A stretch of 64,000 nt of DNA from Gracilibacillus caseinilyticus (GCF_022919115.1 NZ_CP095072.1:3596001-3660000), one strand, 5' to 3'. Positions 1 through 7,220 are shown, numbered from the stretch's first letter. Made by a program: numbers and translations. Notes: a model not told the origin generated them from the letters alone.

Positions 1-37
1 TTGCATACAAATACATTATATTACGTTCTGATAGCAT
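1..37 (-). CDS. 5' end of an unidentified gene, cut by the window edge
   Basis: An ATG at 37-35 (minus) follows a near-perfect AGGAGG five bases upstream, and the frame stays open to the edge, giving MLSERNIMYLYA. Twelve residues are too few to name a family. It lies on the same strand as yneF. If the 190-7293 element were removed, this gene would lie directly downstream of yneF and its terminator, so it is probably a core chromosomal gene. Confidence 0.5.
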   Translation of the reverse strand, partial: MLSERNIMYLYA

Positions 38-98
38 CTCTACCTCCTCACTTTCAGTTTAAATCATATTTATAACGTTACGTTTATGCTCCTAATCC

Positions 99-126
99 AA
101 AAAAATAGACAACCTAAAAGGTTGCC
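99..126 (-). terminator. Rho-independent terminator (minus strand)
   Basis: Read on the minus strand, GGCAACC and GGTTGTC pair around a five-base loop (108-126) and are followed by a run of T (99-107). It lies downstream of the 461-residue protein gene. Because it is outside the candidate left attachment repeat (190-203), it may originally have been the terminator of yneF. Confidence 0.75.
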
Positions 127-189
127 TACTTCATAACGGAATGAGAGAATAATAAAATTTTTGGTGTAAATTTTATGGTGATAAGTATT

Positions 190-203
190 ACCCTATCTAT
201 TAT
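190..203 (+). repeat. Candidate left attachment core (direct repeat)
   Basis: ACCCTATCTATTAT matches ACCCTATTTATTAT at 7280-7293 with one mismatch in the same orientation. The pair brackets the integrase, repressor, helicase and origin genes. The sequence is AT-rich and short, so chance cannot be excluded. Confidence 0.35.
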
Positions 204-294
204 TATTAGACTTGACTTTTCTATTTTTTATGTTATGTAACGATTTACATACAAATAATAAATTATACTATTTATTCATGTTAATGTCAAGTGA

Positions 295-1680
295 TTATGC
301 ATACTTTTTCCTTTTAATATTATTACATGCCTTACATTCCGATCTAAAACCGTTTTTACCCTTATTATCTTTTGCCCAATTATCATTGATCAGTAGCTTC
401 TCTTTCCCACAACAGCCACACTCTTTACTGTCTATACCGTCTTGAATAGCTTGATATGTATTAGCAATCTTTCTTGCAATCGTTTTATGTATAAATTTGA
501 CTAATTGAGCCTTGGATCTCTTCTTGCCATATTTTTCGTTTATAAATTTGTTTAAAATCTTATACGGATCAACTGTGACCCCATTATTGTAAATATTAAA
601 CACTTTGTGCTTATCCATCAGCAACAACACAATTTCCTTTTCCTCATTACTCAGATCTGTTTTCATAATAGCATTCCTAAACTGTTCCAATGCCCAATAT
701 GTAAATGATTCAACGTTATCTAAATATTTAACTTCTAACCCTTGATATACCGGTAAATACTCTCTGTCTTCTTTCATGATTGATAATAAGCCACTAACAT
801 GGTCAACGTCACCTAGATTTAATGTTTCCTCTAATACGTCATCCTGTTCTCTTGTCGTGTCAAATGAGCGTTCAACTGGATTACTATATATCGTATCTTT
901 TAAACTATTAAGTAGTATAGTTAGATCATATCCATCGGCGTTGTACATTTTATTAATCAGATACAGCCTTTGCTTTGGACTATACATATTTTCTTCTTCA
1001 GCAAACTTATTCATCAAATATTGCCGATATGATTCCTTTTCTTCATTAGTGTAAGATTCATCTAATCCATACTTTAACCCTAATTCCTTCCATGTATCAT
1101 ATCTTTCTTTTAACTCTGGATAATTGTCTAAGTTATCAAGTACATCTTGTCTACGTTCTTGTCTTTTTACATCTTCTGATTTATTAATTTTATTACTGCT
1201 AATCTGCTCGTCTAACATATCAACATGCATCTCATGTCCATTTATAACTGATTTTGGTAAATCCTCTTTCTCATTAAATACATCGGTATTAATCCCTATA
1301 ACCATTTTATTTTTACCATCTTCTTTATCTTTCTCCACCCGATACTTGGACATTATAGGGTAATCTAAGTAATTAGCATTCTCAAAATTTTTATATTGTT
1401 TTAATATGTATGTAGATAGCTTTTCCATGTTTTTGGAGTATGGTACTTCATCTGATAACGGATCACCATTCTTGCCTACTTTTAAATTTACAAAGTTAGT
1501 TTTAAAGTAGCTGCCATCATCCCAATTTACGTAATCCTTCAATTCATCATTGTTTGCAATTTGATCTTCGACTAATTCTATTCTTGTAAATGGATCAACT
1601 TCATTATAGTCTAATTTACTAGTAATCTCTTTAAATATTTCCTGTACTGATTTCCCTTCATATTTTTCCTTCTCTTTCAT
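295..1680 (-). CDS. Unknown 461-residue island protein with C-terminal zinc ribbon
   Basis: I do not recognise this family. The protein is 461 residues, rich in charged and Asn residues, with no signal peptide or membrane segment. The last 43 residues form a probable zinc ribbon: Cys421, Cys423/Cys424 (CGCCGK) and, after about 25 residues, Cys449-x2-Cys452 followed by a basic tail ending NIKRKKYA. A lysine-rich stretch near 385-410 could bind nucleic acid. The start ATG is preceded by AAAAGGGG. It lies beyond the replication origin at the end of the island away from the integrase, a position where satellites often carry accessory or phage-interference genes. That role is only an inference; a replication or regulatory function is equally possible. 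Confidence 0.6.
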   Translation of the reverse strand: MKEKEKYEGKSVQEIFKEITSKLDYNEVDPFTRIELVEDQIANNDELKDYVNWDDGSYFKTNFVNLKVGKNGDPLSDEVPYSKNMEKLSTYILKQYKNFENANYLDYPIMSKYRVEKDKEDGKNKMVIGINTDVFNEKEDLPKSVINGHEMHVDMLDEQISSNKINKSEDVKRQERRQDVLDNLDNYPELKERYDTWKELGLKYGLDESYTNEEKESYRQYLMNKFAEEENMYSPKQRLYLINKMYNADGYDLTILLNSLKDTIYSNPVERSFDTTREQDDVLEETLNLGDVDHVSGLLSIMKEDREYLPVYQGLEVKYLDNVESFTYWALEQFRNAIMKTDLSNEEKEIVLLLMDKHKVFNIYNNGVTVDPYKILNKFINEKYGKKRSKAQLVKFIHKTIARKIANTYQAIQDGIDSKECGCCGKEKLLINDNWAKDNKGKNGFRSECKACNNIKRKKYA

Positions 1681-1764
1681 TTAATAAAATTTCCCCTTTT
1701 ATTTTAAATTTGTTATATTCTTCTTTGACACCAACTACCAAAAACACAAATCGTTTTTGCTACC

Positions 1765-1788
1765 TGCCCGCAAAGAAGCAAACGGGCA
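1765..1788. other. Hairpin at the left edge of the origin region
   Basis: TGCCCG (1765-1770) pairs with CGGGCA (1783-1788) around a 12-base loop. No T-run follows on the minus strand, so it is a poor terminator for the initiator gene. It may be part of the origin or a mRNA leader structure of the 295-1680 gene. Confidence 0.35.
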
Positions 1789-1841
1789 TAATATTTTAAC
1801 TTTCTTCTAACAACTAACTATCAATCAAACGGAATTACAAC

Positions 1842-2170
1842 TGGAACACACTTTTACAACTGGAACATGGTTGGAACACGCTTTTTTGAAAGTATGTTCC
1901 ACCTCCATCCCTTGTGCCCCAATGGTTTCAACCAAAGTGGAACACAGGTGCACAAAATTTCTTAAATTGATATATATTATAAATATTTATAATAATATGT
2001 AATAAACTATATATATTTCTCAAACTATCTCCGACTTAGAAAAAAGTATGTTCCTATGTTCCAGTTAGTCTATATCCCTTGTGGCTCTAAGTTTAGAGGT
2101 GGAACATGGTTTTTAAAAAGTATGTTCCAGTGCCCTAAAGTGTGTTCCATTTAAAAAAAAGTATGTTCCA
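1842..2170. other. Iteron-type replication origin with AT-rich unwinding region
   Basis: Eleven copies of the 7-mer TGGAACA or its complement TGTTCCA (one is TGTTCCT) occur here. Five lie left of an AT-rich core: 1842-1848, 1861-1867, 1872-1878, 1895-1901, 1938-1944. Six lie right of it: 2049-2055, 2057-2063, 2100-2106, 2123-2129, 2143-2149, 2164-2170. The core (about 1955-2030) is almost only A and T. The array ends three bases from the stop codon of the helicase initiator. SaPI-type origins, where the Rep initiator binds iterons flanking an AT-rich segment downstream of its own gene, have this architecture. Confidence 0.75.
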
Positions 2171-2172
2171 CC

Positions 2173-3759
2173 TTAATTTAGACTAATGCCTTTCCAAGTT
2201 GGTTTTTTGTTATTCTTGTTTGGTCTGTATTGCTCTAATTTTAAATTGGCTTTTATGTATCTATTAAACTTTATTTTTGTAAGAGGTTTATATCCGTCTT
2301 CATCACAATATGTTTTATATGCTTTATACAAAGTATCGCCTATTATTTCAGCATCTTCATTGATATTACAAACTTCATCAATAAATAATGAAATAGGATT
2401 AGACTCCTTCATATGATTCGTTTTTAATTCTTCTGTATGTTGGTTTTCTGAGAATCGGTAATTATTAGATCTCAATCTATCTAATCCATCTAAGGCTAGA
2501 TTTAATAATGTTGATAGTGATTCTTCGGTTGTTAATTTATCTGGTAATTGTTTATCTTCATTTTTTCCGCCTCTAAACCTATTTGGCAAAGGAATCATGA
2601 TCCACCTATCCGACCAAGCTTGTGACATATCGTTAGAATCAGGTATAGTGTTCATACAAAAAATATGCTTAGCAGTTGGTTTAATGATTTCTTGCGGCTT
2701 TCCTTTTTCCTCCACTAAGATTTCTCCACCTGTTACAGAAGATTTAAACTTTCCTGTATCCGAAAACCTTTGTTTCTTTAAATCATCAACTACGTTCAAT
2801 ATTTTCCCTTTTAAACGGATGGCACTAAATTTATCAGCGTCTATGTCTTGAGCAGGAACAGTGCTGTAATTTCCATTACCAACAAATGCTTGCAACATAG
2901 TAACCATTACTGATTTGCCACTACCCCCACCACTTTGGAGTATAAATGCCTTCTGCGCTTTAGTATCACTTGTTAGAATGTAACCAATCATTTCATGAAT
3001 CAATGGAACAGATTCTTTATGTACCACACTTTCAATAAAATTATTTACTGTAGGGTTGTTGGCTTTCGGATCGTATGTGACAGGTAACTGAACAGTAGAA
3101 ATTCTTTTATATGTATGATCTTTCAATTCTTTTGTCTTTAAATTTAACAAGCCGTTATTTACGTTAATCCACCCATCATTAGGATTGATTTTAGTTGTAT
3201 TTGTCCTAATATCATTATTAGTTTTAATCCAATCAATTACTTCACGCTTTCTATGTGCTGAACTTTCTTCTTTTAATATGTTTTGGATGATTTTATTAAT
3301 CTTCGGCTCACCGTTAGGCAAATACACACCATCTCGGTAGTAGTAAAGCGTACCACCATCAAAGAAAGTTTTTATTTTGCTGTTTATTGCTCTTCCTAAT
3401 TTTGATGGTAAAAATTTATTCTTTTCTTTACTGAAAAAATTTCTTACATCCCATTCATCTTGTTTATTTCCTTTATCATCATTTGATTTTTTTGTTTCCT
3501 CTTTTTCATTATGTATTGGCTTTTCAAATTCAGGCTTCCACTTTTCAACAAATTCCCGGACAACTTCTTTTCTATTTTTATAATCATCCTTAGTTAAAAT
3601 ACCATCCCATTCGTAATCTTTATCATGGTATATGGCAATTTGTTTTTCGTATTCCTCTGGATATAATTTTTTGACCTTTTCAGCTTTAATTTCCTCCATT
3701 CCTTCTTTGTACTTCCATCCACCAAAAGGATTAATTGTCACATTTTCCTTATTTTGCAT
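2173..3759 (-). CDS. D5/P4-family SF3 helicase, replication initiator of the island
   Basis: This 528-residue protein has a C-terminal superfamily 3 helicase domain. Walker A is GGGSGKS at residues 277-283, Walker B is VVDD at about 323-326, the sensor 1 region is FCMN ending at Asn370, and an arginine finger candidate is Arg385 in SDRWIMIPL. The D5_N-like region precedes it (about 190-265, WINVNNGLLNLKT) and a winged-helix-like tail follows. There is no obvious N-terminal primase-polymerase domain, so it is shorter than full primase-helicases; the first 120 residues are lysine-rich and unassigned. Such proteins melt the origin and drive replication of phages and satellites. The iteron origin is immediately downstream, as expected for its binding site. 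The start ATG follows GGGGGA. Confidence 0.85.
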   Translation of the reverse strand: MQNKENVTINPFGGWKYKEGMEEIKAEKVKKLYPEEYEKQIAIYHDKDYEWDGILTKDDYKNRKEVVREFVEKWKPEFEKPIHNEKEETKKSNDDKGNKQDEWDVRNFFSKEKNKFLPSKLGRAINSKIKTFFDGGTLYYYRDGVYLPNGEPKINKIIQNILKEESSAHRKREVIDWIKTNNDIRTNTTKINPNDGWINVNNGLLNLKTKELKDHTYKRISTVQLPVTYDPKANNPTVNNFIESVVHKESVPLIHEMIGYILTSDTKAQKAFILQSGGGSGKSVMVTMLQAFVGNGNYSTVPAQDIDADKFSAIRLKGKILNVVDDLKKQRFSDTGKFKSSVTGGEILVEEKGKPQEIIKPTAKHIFCMNTIPDSNDMSQAWSDRWIMIPLPNRFRGGKNEDKQLPDKLTTEESLSTLLNLALDGLDRLRSNNYRFSENQHTEELKTNHMKESNPISLFIDEVCNINEDAEIIGDTLYKAYKTYCDEDGYKPLTKIKFNRYIKANLKLEQYRPNKNNKKPTWKGISLN

Positions 3760-3783
3760 TAATTAATTTCCCCCATATATTCA

Positions 3784-3966
3784 TTATTGATATTGCTTCT
3801 TATATTGCGCCAGTACCTCTCTCAAACGATCATCCTTTTCAAAAAGAGTGTAGTACAACCCATTCTTTGGATTGATAGATTTTGTTATGTAAGATATTCC
3901 ATTTCGTTTGATTTCCTTGCTCAAATCTGGACTGTAACAGAAAAAATAATTATTTTCCTTTTTCAT
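3784..3966 (-). CDS. Small phage-type protein, function unknown (60 aa)
   Basis: The chosen start is the ATG at 3966, ten bases after AAAGGAG; an in-frame TTG at 3993 lies upstream of that SD and is rejected. The sequence MKKENNYFFCYSPDLS followed by NGISYITKSINPK and YTLFEKDDRL resembles short proteins common in Firmicute phages and plasmids, in which an aromatic FFCYS motif is followed by ITKSINP and a W/YxLFE motif. No biochemical role is known to me. It lies 24 bases upstream of the helicase start on the same strand and is probably cotranscribed with it. Confidence 0.6.
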   Translation of the reverse strand: MKKENNYFFCYSPDLSKEIKRNGISYITKSINPKNGLYYTLFEKDDRLREVLAQYKKQYQ

Positions 3967-4026
3967 TTGTATTATTCTCCTTTTATTTATCAATCTACTT
4001 ACACCCTTTATAAAGAGTGCATCTCA

Positions 4027-4247
4027 CTAAAATATTTGAACTCCAAGTTTTTGTAATTCTTTAAATATTATTTCGTATGATTCATCTTTAATTGGATATT
4101 CAGTGTCACATGATTTACACTTAACTATATCCTCGGAAAATCTTACTTCTACAGTGGTTTCTTCATTACAATTCTCACATTCATACTTTTTTCTATCACT
4201 TTATTTTCAAATTGTTTCTTAATAATATCTTTAACTTTACTATCCAT
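4027..4247 (-). pseudogene. Zinc-ribbon small protein interrupted by a -1 frameshift in an A6 run
   Basis: From an ATG at 4247 (SD AAGGGG) the frame reads MDSKVKDIIKKQFENKVIE, then shifts at a run of six A (4187-4192 on the plus strand as T6). The shifted frame reads KKYECENCNEETTVEV and continues to CKSC, giving two CxxC knuckles about 20 residues apart, and ends at 4027 after GVQIF. Adding one A to the run restores a 73-residue protein. This could be a real mutation, a sequencing error in a homopolymer, or programmed or transcriptional slippage. Its neighbours are island genes with the same SD style. Confidence 0.6.
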
Positions 4248-4348
4248 TTTTTATTTATCCCCTTTTATTTAATTTAATTATCGCTTTACTAACCATCTAT
4301 ATCAGCTTTGAAATAATCAAGCGCATCACCCTTTCCATGTTCATTGGA

Positions 4349-4669
4349 TTAATCTAAGTATCCAATATTCGATCCTTTGCTAATTTCGTATTCATCCTGA
4401 AGTTCAGGAAAGGAATCTGCATCTATTACATCAATATTTAAAAATGTTTCGGCTGCCTGTTCGTACCAATAGTTAAAACCTTCATTTTGCTTTTCTTTCA
4501 TAAACTGAATGACTTCTTCATCTAAGCCCTTCTCAGAAATAAAATTCACTAATAATTCAACTTTTTTAGTCAGTAAATTGTTTTCTTGTTCTTTTTCTGC
4601 AAATGCATTCATCAATCCTTGCGCTGCTTCTCTTTCTTCTTCGTTTAATTGGTAATCGTTTAAGTTCAT
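4349..4669 (-). CDS. Acidic island protein, unknown (106 aa)
   Basis: The start is taken as the ATG at 4669 after GGGAG; the longer frame begins with a TTG inside the spacer. The protein is strongly acidic, begins MNLNDYQLNEEEREAAQ, and is predicted mostly helical for residues 8-60 with a possible coiled coil (EKEQENNLLTKKVELL). No motif allows a functional call. It sits between the XRE regulator and the zinc-ribbon fragment in what looks like the replication transcription unit. Confidence 0.55.
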   Translation of the reverse strand: MNLNDYQLNEEEREAAQGLMNAFAEKEQENNLLTKKVELLVNFISEKGLDEEVIQFMKEKQNEGFNYWYEQAAETFLNIDVIDADSFPELQDEYEISKGSNIGYLD

Positions 4670-4813
4670 TTTTATCAATCTCCCTTTTTATTTATTTATA
4701 GTTTTTTCTCACTTATCTAAAATAAGCGATTTGTTTACGCACTGACATTCTTTGCAAGTTCGTCACTTAATAATGAAAATAAAGACTCATATAACGAACG
4801 ACTGAACCTACTC

Positions 4814-4993
4814 TTAATACTTTGATATGTAGTTTTGGTACATTCTTTCTTTCTCTGGACTCATGTTGGTTTTACCATTCTCGTATAAAGATATGTGTGC
4901 CTGTGTGCAGTCCAGTACTTCTGCCAGCATTTGGTGAGTGATCTTCTTCCTTTTCCGTTTTAACATCCATAATTCTCGATCATTTACTTCCAA
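4814..4993 (-). CDS. Small XRE-family helix-turn-helix regulator (TTG start)
   Basis: A 59-codon frame starts at TTG 4993 behind AAAGGATGA. It begins MEVNDRELWMLKRKRKKIT, followed by a Cro/CI-type helix-turn-helix: HQMLAEVLDCTQAHISLYENG. The first helix (LKRKRKKITHQ), turn and recognition helix (TQAHISLYE) match the XRE pattern. It is shorter than the usual 65-70 residue minimum, ending at NYISKY. The upstream 330 bases are free of genes on this strand and contain a repeated ATTGACAGTTA that might be its operator. A role as the island's switch or replication-module repressor is inferred from position. Confidence 0.65.
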   Translation of the reverse strand: MEVNDRELWMLKRKRKKITHQMLAEVLDCTQAHISLYENGKTNMSPEKERMYQNYISKY

Positions 4994-5114
4994 TAGCCAT
5001 CATCCTTTCATTTATTTTTATAAGTGTGTTGCAAAATAAAATCATCCTCTACTTATTACTATACTGCCATTCACAATTGATGAAAGTAGCATTAAAAAAA
5101 TTTTCATTTTTTTA

Positions 5115-5142
5115 TTGACAGTTATACGATTTGTGGTATTAT
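5115..5142 (+). promoter_or_regulatory. SigA-type promoter directing a short plus-strand transcript
   Basis: A consensus TTGACA (5115-5120), a 16-base spacer and TATTAT (5137-5142) lie in an AT-rich setting. There is no plus-strand gene downstream before the terminator at 5283-5326. The TTGACA belongs to the first copy of the repeated ATTGACAGTTA, which might be an operator. Confidence 0.5.
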
Positions 5143-5148
5143 TATATA

Positions 5149-5326
5149 TAGATTGACAGTTAAATATAATAGAGTTCAATTTATAGACACAAAAATAACA
5201 ACCTTACACTATGTATTATAATGTTATTTGATAAATTCTGCAAGTAAACCCCAAAACTTTTTAAAATAAATATAGATTAGCACCTCGAATCCCTATTATA
5301 TCAAGGATTCGAGGTTCTATTTTTTT
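5149..5326 (+). ncRNA. Candidate small RNA of the island (about 175 nt)
   Basis: This is inferred from a promoter at 5115-5142 and a strong terminator at 5283-5326 on the plus strand. Between them there are only very short reading frames (for example ATG TAT TAT AAT GTT ATT TGA) without a good SD. The transcript would run against the surrounding minus-strand genes, and its end lies next to the stop codon of the 5328-5780 gene. A short-peptide mRNA is the main alternative. The exact 5' end is a guess. Confidence 0.4.
5283..5326 (+). terminator. Rho-independent terminator (plus strand)
   Basis: CCTCGAATCC (5283-5292) pairs perfectly with GGATTCGAGG (5305-5314), and TTCTATTTTTTT follows. The T-run exists only on the plus strand, so it does not serve the minus-strand gene ending at 5328. 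Confidence 0.8.
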
Positions 5327-5327
5327 A

Positions 5328-5780
5328 TTAAATCATTAATTTTTCTTCTATTGTTTCAGGTTCTTTAGATTCTTTATCCAGTAAGTCCCAACTTTTAAGT
5401 AAAGGTAGCAGCGTATACTCTGGATGATTTACGGTCTTAGTGTATAGGTCTGAGAGGCTTATATTAGCTTTTCTGAGAGCTTCTAACTCAATATGATTAA
5501 TTGGTTGTTGTAGTAGTTTTTCAAGCGCCTGTTGCTTATTTGTAGCGAATAGATGCATGAATTGTTCCTCTGTCATGTTACTAGCATTTCTTTTGTTAAT
5601 TCTAAATTGATGAATTGCCTGAGTAAGATTGCCTGCTTCAATTTTAAAGTAATTTCTGTGAAAACTACTAAGATCATCATCAGACTTGATCAAAAAATCT
5701 ATCAATCTCAAATGTTCTTCATGTACTTCTCCGTTTAAGATTTCCATTAATTCTTGTTTTTGTTCTTTTAGATTTGTCAT
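5328..5780 (-). CDS. Island protein of unknown function (150 aa)
   Basis: The protein begins MTNLKEQKQELMEILNGE and is predicted all-helical, soluble, without cysteines or membrane segments. I do not recognise a family. The start ATG follows GGAGG at good spacing. It is downstream of the integrase and two small ORFs on the same strand and may be the last gene of the integrase operon. Its stop codon abuts the end of a convergent plus-strand transcript. Confidence 0.55.
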   Translation of the reverse strand: MTNLKEQKQELMEILNGEVHEEHLRLIDFLIKSDDDLSSFHRNYFKIEAGNLTQAIHQFRINKRNASNMTEEQFMHLFATNKQQALEKLLQQPINHIELEALRKANISLSDLYTKTVNHPEYTLLPLLKSWDLLDKESKEPETIEEKLMI

Positions 5781-5876
5781 TTTAATTCCTCCATTTTTAT
5801 AATTTTATACTTAATGATATTCTACTTTTAATAGATTATTACTGTTTTAATCTTAGTTTTGATAGACTCTCTTCCA

Positions 5877-5987
5877 TTACTTACTTTTACTGTGTCTATT
5901 ACAAACAATACAACGATCTGAATAAAAATCGTATCTATGTTTGTTTCTGATGCGACAATCAATCCAGTGTTTTAATCTTCTTAGCAT
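5877..5987 (-). CDS. Very small basic Cys-containing protein (36 aa)
   Basis: An ATG at 5987 stands six bases after GGAGGGTG, one of the best SDs in the island, and opens a 36-codon frame starting MLRRLKHWIDCRIRN and ending DRCIVCNRHSKSK. It is highly basic (about a third Arg, Lys or His) with a CxxC near the end that could be half of a metal site. The function is unknown. It begins 13 bases after the 6001-6231 gene, which suggests cotranscription. Its short length keeps confidence moderate. Confidence 0.45.
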   Translation of the reverse strand: MLRRLKHWIDCRIRNKHRYDFYSDRCIVCNRHSKSK

Positions 5988-6000
5988 TTATTCACCCTCC

Positions 6001-6231
6001 TCAGACGTGACATCTTTCCTTAACACTCTTAACAATGCCTTGCTCTTCTGTCTGAGTCATGATGATTAATCCTTTATCTAACTCGAATCTAATTGGCTGA
6101 TTATCGATATAATAAATTGTTCTGTATGGTGTTTTAGTTAGTCTAAGTTGACTTTCTAAATCTGAAACTTTTGCTAAATCAAACATAAAATGATCTTGTT
6201 CAGGTGTAAAAATCACCCACTTTTCCTGCAT
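6001..6231 (-). CDS. Small island protein, unknown (76 aa)
   Basis: The start is taken as ATG 6231, six bases after AAAGGTG; an in-frame GTG at 6240 is part of that SD. The product begins MQEKWVIFTPEQDHFMF and has several predicted beta strands, including YRTIYYIDNQPIRFELD. No motif supports a function. It lies 28 bases downstream of the integrase on the same strand. Confidence 0.55.
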   Translation of the reverse strand: MQEKWVIFTPEQDHFMFDLAKVSDLESQLRLTKTPYRTIYYIDNQPIRFELDKGLIIMTQTEEQGIVKSVKERCHV

Positions 6232-6259
6232 TTTTATCACCTTTCTTTTTTGCTTTTCA

Positions 6260-7171
6260 TTAAAATCTAAATTTAGACAATGGACTACTACTGTTTGCCT
6301 TTACCTTTAACTTTTCATCGGTCAAAGACTGTAAATATCTCTGAGTAGTCGATATATCGGCATGTCCAAGCAAACGAGATAAGCTATAGATATCCATATT
6401 TGCTTTTGTATTGCTTACAACCTCAGTTGAGTAAAAATGCCTAAATTTGTGTGGATGAGCGTCTTTTACTCCTGTTCTATCAGCAGCTTCCTTCACAATG
6501 TTATGAACAGTAGCATGTGTGATTGGATCACCCTTATAGTTTAAAAAGTAATGAGGGTCATCATATCCTTTGGATTTTAAAAATTGTTTTCTAATTCGTT
6601 CATATTTAACCAAAATACGCTTTAATTGATGAGAGGCAAATACTACTCTTTCCTTGTTTCCTTTTCCTCTAATAAGTATTGTCGTATCTCTAATATCGTC
6701 TACGGTCATTCCTCTGACTTCCATTGCTCTTAATCCTAAGTCTGCCATCATGGCTACCATTGTCTTCCCTCTCATCTCTAGATAACTTTTATCCGACCAG
6801 CACCTAATCATCCTATATACTTCATCTTCTGTAAATCCCTGTTTTGTTTTCTTTGGTACTTTGGGTAAAGTTACTTTGTCCATTGGATTTGCCATCAAAT
6901 ATTCCTCTTTTACACACCAATTGAAAAAAGCAATAATTTGTTTCGCCATACTTACAATAGATTGAGGTTGCAAGCCTGACTTTTGCTTTTGATACACATA
7001 AGCTTTTAGATCATGATGTGTAATTTGCTCTAATTTTGTAATGGATCTTTTTTTAGTTAGATACTTTTTTAGTTGCTTATATTCTTGATGCTTATTTTTC
7101 ATGGTCTTATCTGTGAAATTTCTAGCCAAACAATAGTATTTGTATTCTTCGAATGCATCTTCTAAAAACAC
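6260..7171 (-). CDS. int: Tyrosine recombinase (island integrase)
   Basis: This 303-residue XerC/D-like integrase has an N-terminal SAM-like DNA-binding domain (about 1-100, starting MFLEDAFEEYKYYC) and a catalytic domain with the complete set of residues: Arg148 (LGLRAMEVRG), Lys170 (RGKGNKERVV), His241-x2-Arg244 (HPHKFRHFYST), His270 (LLGHADIS) and nucleophile Tyr279 (TTQRYL). It catalyses site-specific insertion and excision of the island. The start is GTG at 7171, about nine bases after GAGGGGG. The SD is part of a hairpin (7176-7220), which may limit translation or end read-through from yneF. The gene sits next to the candidate right attachment core, as usual for integrases. Confidence 0.93.
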   Translation of the reverse strand: MFLEDAFEEYKYYCLARNFTDKTMKNKHQEYKQLKKYLTKKRSITKLEQITHHDLKAYVYQKQKSGLQPQSIVSMAKQIIAFFNWCVKEEYLMANPMDKVTLPKVPKKTKQGFTEDEVYRMIRCWSDKSYLEMRGKTMVAMMADLGLRAMEVRGMTVDDIRDTTILIRGKGNKERVVFASHQLKRILVKYERIRKQFLKSKGYDDPHYFLNYKGDPITHATVHNIVKEAADRTGVKDAHPHKFRHFYSTEVVSNTKANMDIYSLSRLLGHADISTTQRYLQSLTDEKLKVKANSSSPLSKFRF

Positions 7172-7175
7172 GAAA

Positions 7176-7220
7176 AAACCACCCCCTCTGCTTTAATTTT
7201 TCTTACAGAAAGAGTGGTTT
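7176..7220 (-). promoter_or_regulatory. Hairpin covering the integrase ribosome-binding site
   Basis: AAACCAC (7176-7182, plus strand) pairs with GTGGTTT (7214-7220), with further CTG/CAG pairing inside. On the minus strand the 3' arm holds the integrase SD (AGGGGG) and is followed by a short T-run before the GTG start. It could act as a terminator for yneF read-through, a translational brake on int, or both. Confidence 0.45.

Larger units (their letters stand above)
4994..5327. promoter_or_regulatory. Control region between the two island operons
   Basis: This 334-base AT-rich gap contains a plus-strand promoter, a repeated ATTGACAGTTA (5114-5124 and 5152-5162, 38 bases apart) and a plus-strand terminator. 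Both flanking genes are on the minus strand, so it likely also holds the promoter of the XRE-helicase operon. I cannot single that promoter out. Confidence 0.45.

Noticed and set aside
212..445. Hydrophobic open frame of 77 codons on the plus strand, Phe/Leu-rich
   Set aside because: It is mostly antisense to the end of the 461-residue protein gene, lacks an SD, and its composition is that expected from reading an AT-rich Lys/Asn-rich gene backwards.
1842..2170. CRISPR array as explanation of the repeated heptamers
   Set aside because: The repeats are seven bases, in both orientations and irregularly spaced; there are no cas genes. An iteron origin explains them better.
2173..3759. Full primase-helicase (with AEP primase domain)
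   Set aside because: The first 190 residues are charged and low in complexity and show no catalytic primase motifs; only the D5_N and SF3 parts can be supported.
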